Assembly: GCA_025642065.1 (NCBI GenBank)
Contig: JAODUP010001449.1
Location: forward strand, 1-64,000
Source of the DNA: Paralvinella palmiformis
Taxonomy: Eukaryota > Annelida > Polychaeta > Terebellida > Alvinellidae
Direction: 5' to 3'
DNA length: 64,000 nucleotides
Made by a program: the position numbers and the translations under genes. The notes beneath the pieces were generated by a model that was not told the origin of the DNA, did no database searches, and worked only from the letters and a program-made list of their open reading frames with translations. Below, in pieces: positions 60,110-64,000 of this stretch (its first letter is position 1; every line of letters begins with the position of its first letter).

Positions 60110-62878
60110 AAACACATTGATTGGATGCAGGTTTTTTTGTTTTAATTCTAAATTGTGACTTCTATGTTTATCACATTATTAAAGTGATAAATAATCTCAG
60201 TGAAAATCAGTCAAATTTATTTATTTGGATTTATAGAAACATTATGAGTTGGTCACTGAAATAAACAAGGAATATGTTAGCAATGTACTAAACACATCAG
60301 CCACATCCTAGTTGCTCACTTTTTGATAGGTAGATAGATAGATCATTTATTTAGGATAACATGTTATATACTATACATCACACAAGAAAAATATTGCAGA
60401 CATTACATAAATGTTCGGATCTATTTTCAGTATATAATTGTACCAGTTACCCAGGCAACCACATAGCCTAAGGGCTGTCTTACTGTGGTACCCAAGGGTG
60501 TATGTATTTACATATCCATACACATATATGTACACATGCACATACATATAACATAACAGGGATTTATTTCTCGGCTCACAACATTGTGGGTGGATTACCA
60601 CATTAAATGGTGCTGCCGTCTCCACTGAATTATTTAAAATAAAGGGGGACATTAAGGACCCCCTGAGGACGTAAAACACTCTGGCAGTGACCACCCTCAG
60701 GGTATTTCAGCTCCATCTTTCCATACTGCTCCCCTGTGAGTGGTGGGGGTAGGGGGAAGTGGTTTCTCAACCACTCCAACATAGAGGCTGTGCTGATTAA
60801 GCGACAGCCTGGGGATTCTCCCCGAAAAACAAAGCATATACATACGATTCATGATGATGTTAGTCACTGTTTCTACACAACAAATATGTGGTCAGATATT
60901 ATGATGAACAATACAACTCTTTGCCATTTGTTGTGCTCAGAAAACTGGATTTACTGGCAGCTTCGCTTGCATACATAATTATAATCTGATAACATGTATA
61001 GAGATCTCTTGCCTATGTAGTATATTCCAGTGTAATCAGAAAGTTCATTTGGTTTCCTTTTTTGTTAATTTGTCACCTTTTTCATTTCTTCACCCCTTTT
61101 ACAAATACAAACACCATTATTTAACACACATTCCTGCCAGGAAAATGTGACAAGAAATTAATTAGGAAAATATGCAGGAATTCTCGCGGATACATTTTAA
61201 CTGATGCGTCATTTGTCATCGCTCTATCCCGGGAACCGATGAATCTCTCTATTGTGACATTGCCAGGTTACTCCAGTATAATGCATGATAGTAAATAGGG
61301 GGAAGACACGTGCCCTAGATTTGAAAGGATATCACAAGTAAAGAGTTGTTTACCCATTTGGTCTCTGATATGTCTGAATTTAATTAAACAGATCGTACAC
61401 TTGGTTCTTTATCGGGTAGAGGATAGATGAGCATGTAGTGGTGTTCTTGTTTTTATCATTTTGTCATTAAAATGGACACTAGGACTTTGAGTTTGCTTTA
61501 AGTCCTGGTCATGCGGTTGAGCATCAATGTCACACACTGATTTGACCTCACATTTACTTTATCAGATAACTGGTACAATAGCAGCTGATGTCCGATGTTA
61601 TTCGTCATCTATTTACGATCCCTCATTGCCTATTTTATTGGGAGAAAATTGGTTGGCTATTTTGGTTTGGGGAAAAAGTGGTCTAGAATGCACCAAATAC
61701 TCAATTTTCCCCCAACTTTTTCAGTGGAGAATCCCATCCCCCCTTTCAATGGAGCGGGGCCACTACTTTGTTAGTGTGACTACCACTACCCCACAGCCAG
61801 ACCTTAACTACCCCCCTCCTCTCCCCACATCCCAACATCCATACCTCCCTCCAGCAACGCCACAGCAATGGCGTCATGGTGTTTTTACAGGCCACCACAG
61901 GTAAGCTGCTGCCTTTTCATAAGGTCTATTCCCTACTGAAAAGGCTGCATTTAAAGACTAATTATACATTTGAGTTCAGATTTTTTCGTGATTTACATTC
62001 GGAGTCTAGATATAGCCTTAGTCTAATACATCACACTGTGATAAGAAACATTTGAAAAGAAATAATTAAGTTAGGATTCTTATTTGAAAAGAAATATCTG
62101 GGTTAGGATTCTCTAAGGAATTTACATTCAGTATTTCTGTGGAGATTTAGGCCTTAATTTTTTTTAAATCAGTAGTCTTAATCTGGGAGTGAAAAATTAA
62201 GTTTGAACAATGATTATAAAGGTAGTTATAATAAAATTACTTCAGCAACTTTCTTTAGTTCACACAGAATAAAACAAATCCAGATAGCCCCCATGTGTTA
62301 TTTAGTCTGCAGCGAAATAGCAAACTGTGAAATTTGAATTACTAAATGTGATACTGTTTAGTTTCTCCTTTGGAGTTAATAGTATTGGAGAATGTAGCTC
62401 TATTGGTTTATTATCTCGTAGATAGCTTTTTTTGTTGTTATTGTTGTTGTTGGTTACTGTCATGCCTTTGTTTACAGTTTGTACTATTCCTGGGTGTTAC
62501 TGTATTTCTGGCCAGTACATACATCACACTGAACACCCAGGTAACCCAAACAAAAGATACGGAGTCTGTGATTAAAGTTGTACAACCAGAGGATAACGTG
62601 AAGCCGGTCGATGACAGACTTGTTAAAGATGCTGCCATTGGAAATGATGCTATCATAAAGGTGCCAGATGGTGATGCAGGTAATATTTCAATAATCATCA
62701 ATTTAGCTTAGATTTTATTGGTACACTGAGGTTGATGGTCCTTTGGCAAAGAGTTAGAGCACAAATTTGATACATGGGTGTTTCAACTACATGTATTGAT
62801 AATAGATGATAAGTGATCAAAATTAATTATTATTATGAATGAAAATGTCATATTTGTAAAAGTAAAAGCTCTCTCTCT

Positions 62879-62922
<44 letters not shown>

Positions 62923-62947
62923 AGAGAGAGAGAGAGAGAGAGCTTTT

Positions 62948-62981
<34 letters not shown>

Positions 62982-63133
62982 TACAGTTAATCTATATAAT
63001 CAGTAATATATATATTACCTGAAATATTCAGGTAATACATGTATTGCTAACTGAGATTTAATACACATTACCTGAACATGTCAGGTAATATATATATTAC
63101 CTGATTATATAGATTAACTGTAATATATATATA

Positions 63134-63174
<41 letters not shown>

Positions 63175-63516
63175 GCTTAGCTCCTGTGAATATTATGGTG
63201 TGGTGATTTATAACCAGGTTATACTAAGATTGAATCTTTGAATTGATTAATAAATGCCTAGTGTATGGCTAGTTAAACTTATAATGTTCAGCATAAAGTC
63301 TTTATTTCTATTTCTTGTCTTCTGATAATGTTGGCTAAACATTGTTCATGTTTCTGATATTTAATAACCTTGGGTAATCAAAACAAATGTAATCTGATAT
63401 TACAGACAAGGACAGACCAGTGCGTGGTTTAGGGCCACATGAAGACGTTGATTTGAAGGGAAATGCACAGGAACATCTGATTGAGGATAAAGCACAGAAC
63501 CTGGCCAAAGAATCTG
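42193..63516 (+). CDS. SLC38A10: Sodium-coupled neutral amino-acid transporter-like SLC38A10, 3' end outside window
   Basis: Twelve coding exons: 42193-42288, 43977-44094, 44512-44557, 44733-44826, 45453-45577 (or 45592), 46043-46164, 47156-47258, 48449-48631, 57324-57441, 57636-57757, 62478-62679, 63406-63516. Matches the SLC38 family, closest to A10: [92 protein letters not shown]. The N-terminus holds the AA_trans membrane domain, about 11 helices; the final one is [17 protein letters not shown] long acidic hydrophilic tail follows, as in A10. SLC38A10 is reported in vertebrate intracellular membranes and moves glutamine, glutamate and aspartate. Start MTAGQTNW aligns with the human MTA start; an in-frame ATG at 42169 is an alternative. 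All joins keep phase except 45577/46043. Confidence 0.9.
42831..43619. mobile_element. pogo/Tigger-like element in intron 1
   Basis: Ends CTGTATATACTCGCATATAA and, inverted, CTGTATATACTTGCGTGTAA, flanked by TA (42829-42830, 43620-43621). Inside on + is a decayed transposase C-terminus ([18 protein letters not shown]) in broken frames. Confidence 0.85.
43977..44094 (+). CDS. SLC38A10: SLC38A10 exon 2
   Basis: Acceptor [34 protein letters not shown] then [17 protein letters not shown]: second helix and the following basic loop. Donor TTAG|GTTGGT, phase 1. Confidence 0.9.
44267..44344. repeat. TA microsatellite inside a 15-bp perfect inverted repeat
   Basis: TTGTCTCTTCACAAC (44267) and GTTGTGAAGAGACAA (44330) bracket TA repeats. 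Confidence 0.92.
44512..44557 (+). CDS. SLC38A10: SLC38A10 exon 3 (46 nt)
   Basis: Acceptor [27 protein letters not shown]; matches F-H-A-x-G-x-x-G-K-x-x-V-E of A10. Phase 1 in, donor ATATG|GTAATA. Confidence 0.87.
44733..44826 (+). CDS. SLC38A10: SLC38A10 exon 4
   Basis: Acceptor [31 protein letters not shown] then [11 protein letters not shown]; donor GAG|GTTAGT, phase 0. Confidence 0.92.
45453..45577 (+). CDS. SLC38A10: SLC38A10 exon 5
   Basis: Acceptor [33 protein letters not shown] through [10 protein letters not shown]. Two donors fit: GTATTT at 45578 and GTGGGA at 45593; both leave phase 2, whereas the next exon requires phase 0. Confidence 0.82.
45601..45636. repeat. (TA)n microsatellite
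   Basis: TA repeat just after the exon 5 donor region. Confidence 0.9.
46043..46164 (+). CDS. SLC38A10: SLC38A10 exon 6
   Basis: Acceptor [35 protein letters not shown] then [12 protein letters not shown]; donor CAAAC|GTGAGT, phase 2. An in-frame TAG directly before the exon forces entry in phase 0. Confidence 0.85.
46590..46745 (+). mobile_element. SINE family 3 copy
   Basis: B-box-like GGATTCAAATCCAGCTC, then TTGTTTTCCTAGGGAGACCC, GGGCCATCTGTCCCATGTGT, AACAATGAGGC. Confidence 0.75.
46815..46965 (-). mobile_element. SINE family 1, old copy
   Basis: Weak match: GGTCACTTTTGTG, AGACTATATAGGCTGAACAA, AATGAAACACCCCTCAGGCA. Confidence 0.55.
47156..47258 (+). CDS. SLC38A10: SLC38A10 exon 7
   Basis: Acceptor [29 protein letters not shown] then [13 protein letters not shown]; donor TGT|GTGAGT, phase 0. 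Confidence 0.92.
47289..48315. mobile_element. Tigger-like element filling intron 7
   Basis: Ends CAGTCTGAATCCATTAATCC and, inverted, CAGTCAGAAATCATTGTCAC; TA follows on the right. Repeated TTAATCCGAC / TATTCCGAC motifs fit Tigger termini. A frame at 47948-48133 ([20 protein letters not shown]) resembles a decayed transposase C-terminus. Confidence 0.65.
48449..48631 (+). CDS. SLC38A10: SLC38A10 exon 8
   Basis: Acceptor [34 protein letters not shown] then [20 protein letters not shown]; donor GCTAAG|GTAACA, 61 codons, phase 0 at both ends. Confidence 0.93.
48797..50207 (+). mobile_element. Decayed hAT transposon with duplicated 5' end
   Basis: Starts CAGTGTTGCTTCTAGG at 48797, with a second copy at 49005, and ends CCTAGAAGCAACACTG at 50207. 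TAGTG borders both outer ends. Near 49640-49690 the + strand reads [20 protein letters not shown], the hAT dimerisation domain (hATC). Confidence 0.85.
51005..51105 (+). mobile_element. SINE family 3 fragment
   Basis: GGTTTGAATCCGACTGTGGG, then TCATATGTCCCAGGTGTGAT and GCCGAGG. Confidence 0.65.
51203..52136. mobile_element. TA-flanked MITE, about 0.93 kb
   Basis: Ends TCGTAGGTCCCAGCCATTAA and, inverted, CCGTAGGACCTGGCCATTAA; TA on each side. GGTTGGCTTAATGG occurs near both ends. No transposase seen. Tc1/mariner-Tigger type inferred from TA. Confidence 0.75.
53158..53300 (+). mobile_element. SINE family 3 copy
   Basis: CAAGTTCAAATCCAGCTCAT, TATTTCTCTAGGGGGGGCC, GGCCAGATGTCCCGAGTGTG, AACAATGACAGG. 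Confidence 0.75.
54306..54345. repeat. (GT)n(GA)n microsatellite
   Basis: GT repeat running into GA repeat. A second GT repeat is at 54677-54699. Confidence 0.9.
54838..55790 (-). mobile_element. Decayed L2/CR1-type non-LTR retrotransposon, 3' end
   Basis: Minus frame 55016-55771 gives the C-terminal RT region: [89 protein letters not shown] frameshift near 55165 precedes the tail [18 protein letters not shown]. It ends with CAGCGCCTTTGAATG and an (ATT)n tail at 54838, an L2/CR1 hallmark. Catalytic palm and endonuclease are missing. Confidence 0.92.
56290..56535 (+). mobile_element. SINE family 3 copy
   Basis: Head-like TTGATAGAGCCCTGCCGTCC, B box GGTTCTAATCTGATTC, then GCCATCTGTCCCAGGTATGG. 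An ATC repeat and an extra copy of the CCCAGGTGTGGCTTAAAAC part follow. Confidence 0.72.
57211..57323 (+). repeat. 40-bp tandem repeat ending at a splice acceptor
   Basis: Nearly three copies of a TTTGTTTGTTTGGG...TAATTGTGT unit. The last TTTG run abuts TTTGTAG|GAT, so the repeat forms the pyrimidine tract of SLC38A10 exon 9. Confidence 0.9.
57324..57441 (+). CDS. SLC38A10: SLC38A10 exon 9
   Basis: [20 protein letters not shown] then [19 protein letters not shown]; donor AACA|GTGAGT, phase 1. Confidence 0.92.
57463..57512. repeat. (CA)n(GA)n microsatellite
   Basis: CA repeat followed by GA repeat. Confidence 0.92.
57636..57757 (+). CDS. SLC38A10: SLC38A10 exon 10
   Basis: Acceptor [32 protein letters not shown] then [20 protein letters not shown]; donor CAG|GTAAGA, phase 0. 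Confidence 0.93.
59330..59800 (-). pseudogene. Antisense acidic-tail ORF in intron 10, unknown
   Basis: Minus frame: [47 protein letters not shown], then a basic stop. Shifting the frame near 59520 gives a long acidic run ([26 protein letters not shown]) to a stop near 59330. A one-base lesion or a splice would join them. No family recognised; it looks like an intronless remnant. Confidence 0.4.
60069..60103. repeat. (TA)n microsatellite
   Basis: TA repeat followed by CACACA. Confidence 0.9.
60556..60835 (+). mobile_element. SINE family 2, body without head
   Basis: CTCGGCTCACAACATTGTGG, AAATAAAGGGGGACATTAAG, CACTCTGGCAGTGACCACCC, CTCCATCTTTCCATACTGCT, CAACCACTCCAACATAGAGG, GACAGCCTGGGGATTCTCCC. 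The first 60 bp with the tRNA head are absent. Confidence 0.88.
60836..62477 (+). other. SLC38A10: SLC38A10 intron 10, 3' part
   Basis: No repeat family recognised. A 125-codon Pro-rich frame at 61527-61904 has no splice sites in phase with the gene and is not called. Confidence 0.6.
62478..62679 (+). CDS. SLC38A10: SLC38A10 exon 11: last helix and start of tail
   Basis: Acceptor [35 protein letters not shown] then an acidic tail ([20 protein letters not shown]); donor GCAG|GTAATA, phase 1. Confidence 0.88.
62861..62949. repeat. TA microsatellite inside an inverted repeat
   Basis: AGTAAAAGCTCTCTCTCTTT (62861) and its complement AAAGAGAG...AGCTTTTAC (to 62949) bracket a TA repeat. Confidence 0.92.
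62981..63123. mobile_element. 143-bp nested palindrome, complete
   Basis: Perfect 22-bp termini TTACAGTTAATCTATATAAT-CA and complement; inside, two further palindromes built on ATTACCTGA...TCAGGTAAT. A second truncated copy lies at 28190. Confidence 0.88.
63124..63170. repeat. (TA)n(TG)n microsatellite
   Basis: TA repeat followed by TG repeat directly after the palindrome. Confidence 0.92.
63406..63516 (+). CDS. SLC38A10: SLC38A10 exon 12, hydrophilic tail
   Basis: Acceptor [32 protein letters not shown] then [17 protein letters not shown]; donor TCTG|GTAATA, phase 1. Further exons lie beyond the window. Confidence 0.85.
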
Positions 63517-63601
63517 GTAATATTACTACCTTACTCCTTGTGCATATTAATGTGGAAATAATTTAAAACCGTTTATTATCTACCATCTAGTGGTTGGAGC
63601 A

Positions 63602-63775
63602 AGGTGTAGCTCAGCTATAGGTGACTTGGTTTTGTTAACTTTAGCCAGCCCCCAGGTGTAGCTCAGCTATAGGTGACTTGGTTTTGTTAACTTTAGCCAG
63701 CCCCCAGGTGTAGCTCAGTTATAGATATTTGGTTTGTTAAATGTCCCTGTCCAGGTGTAGGTCAGCTATAGTTAT
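63602..63775. repeat. 52-bp tandem repeat, four copies
   Basis: Copies start AGGTGTAGCTCAGCTATAGG at 63602, 63654, 63706 and (diverged) 63753. The first three are spaced exactly 52 bp. Confidence 0.92.
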
Positions 63776-64000
63776 ATTTTTTGTTAATTTAGTATCATTT
63801 TTATTGTGGGGTAATATTTCTAACTTCAGCGGAATCATAACATAAACTATATTTAATTGATGAGAAAGGTACTGAAGCTTGTTTTTTGCTAGCCGAAACC
63901 ATATAAACTGTTTCCTCATTTTTATTGATATGTTAAATCATCATAATGTATTTTCACGTCTGAAGACCACATCTCTCTCACTCCCATATAGGATAATCTT

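Overview
The window looks like nuclear DNA of a mollusc or a close lophotrochozoan relative. It is AT-rich, its genes are split by GT-AG introns, and it is crowded with decayed transposons, tRNA-derived SINEs and TA/CA microsatellites. One gene joins a VWD segment, chitin-binding (CBM14) domains and a laminin-G domain, a combination typical of mollusc extracellular or shell-matrix proteins such as Pif and BMSP. Nothing prokaryotic or viral was seen. The species call is inference.

Layout. (1) 1-7846: a tandem array with a period near 146 bp and strongly A-rich, T-poor on the + strand. The small ORFs in it are products of the repeat. (2) 7872-13398 (+): a seven-exon gene encoding VWD - CBM14 - CBM14 - LamG - stop. 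Its first visible exon lies about 25 bp from the array. (3) 13.4-21 kb: a 1.5-kb nested palindrome, a decayed CR1/jockey-type retrotransposon, a decayed Tigger transposase next to a 302-bp MITE, SINEs, and two orphan ORFs. (4) 21602-25321 (-): MRPS34, a mitochondrial small-subunit ribosomal protein, in two exons. (5) 25.6-42 kb: repeat-rich DNA with a 1.3-kb foldback element, an RNase-H-bearing non-LTR retrotransposon, SINEs, and a hAT element containing a Tigger MITE that itself contains a SINE. (6) 42048 to the right edge (+): the 5' part of SLC38A10, with twelve coding exons seen. Its introns hold pogo/Tigger, hAT, L2/CR1 and SINE insertions.

How the genes relate. The three host genes are unrelated in function: a secreted chitin-binding matrix-type protein, a mitoribosome subunit and an amino-acid transporter. 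No operon-like logic is seen. Exon joins were checked by reading phase and by match to remembered family features. All VWD/LamG-gene and MRPS34 joins keep frame, though part of the VWD domain is missing. One SLC38A10 join (exons 5 to 6) does not keep frame with any canonical site I can see. No genuinely new biological system is demonstrated. The best leads are the satellite/exon boundary, the VWD-CBM14-LamG domain order, the two large palindromes, the triple-nested element with a 7-bp target duplication, and the SLC38A10 frame problem.
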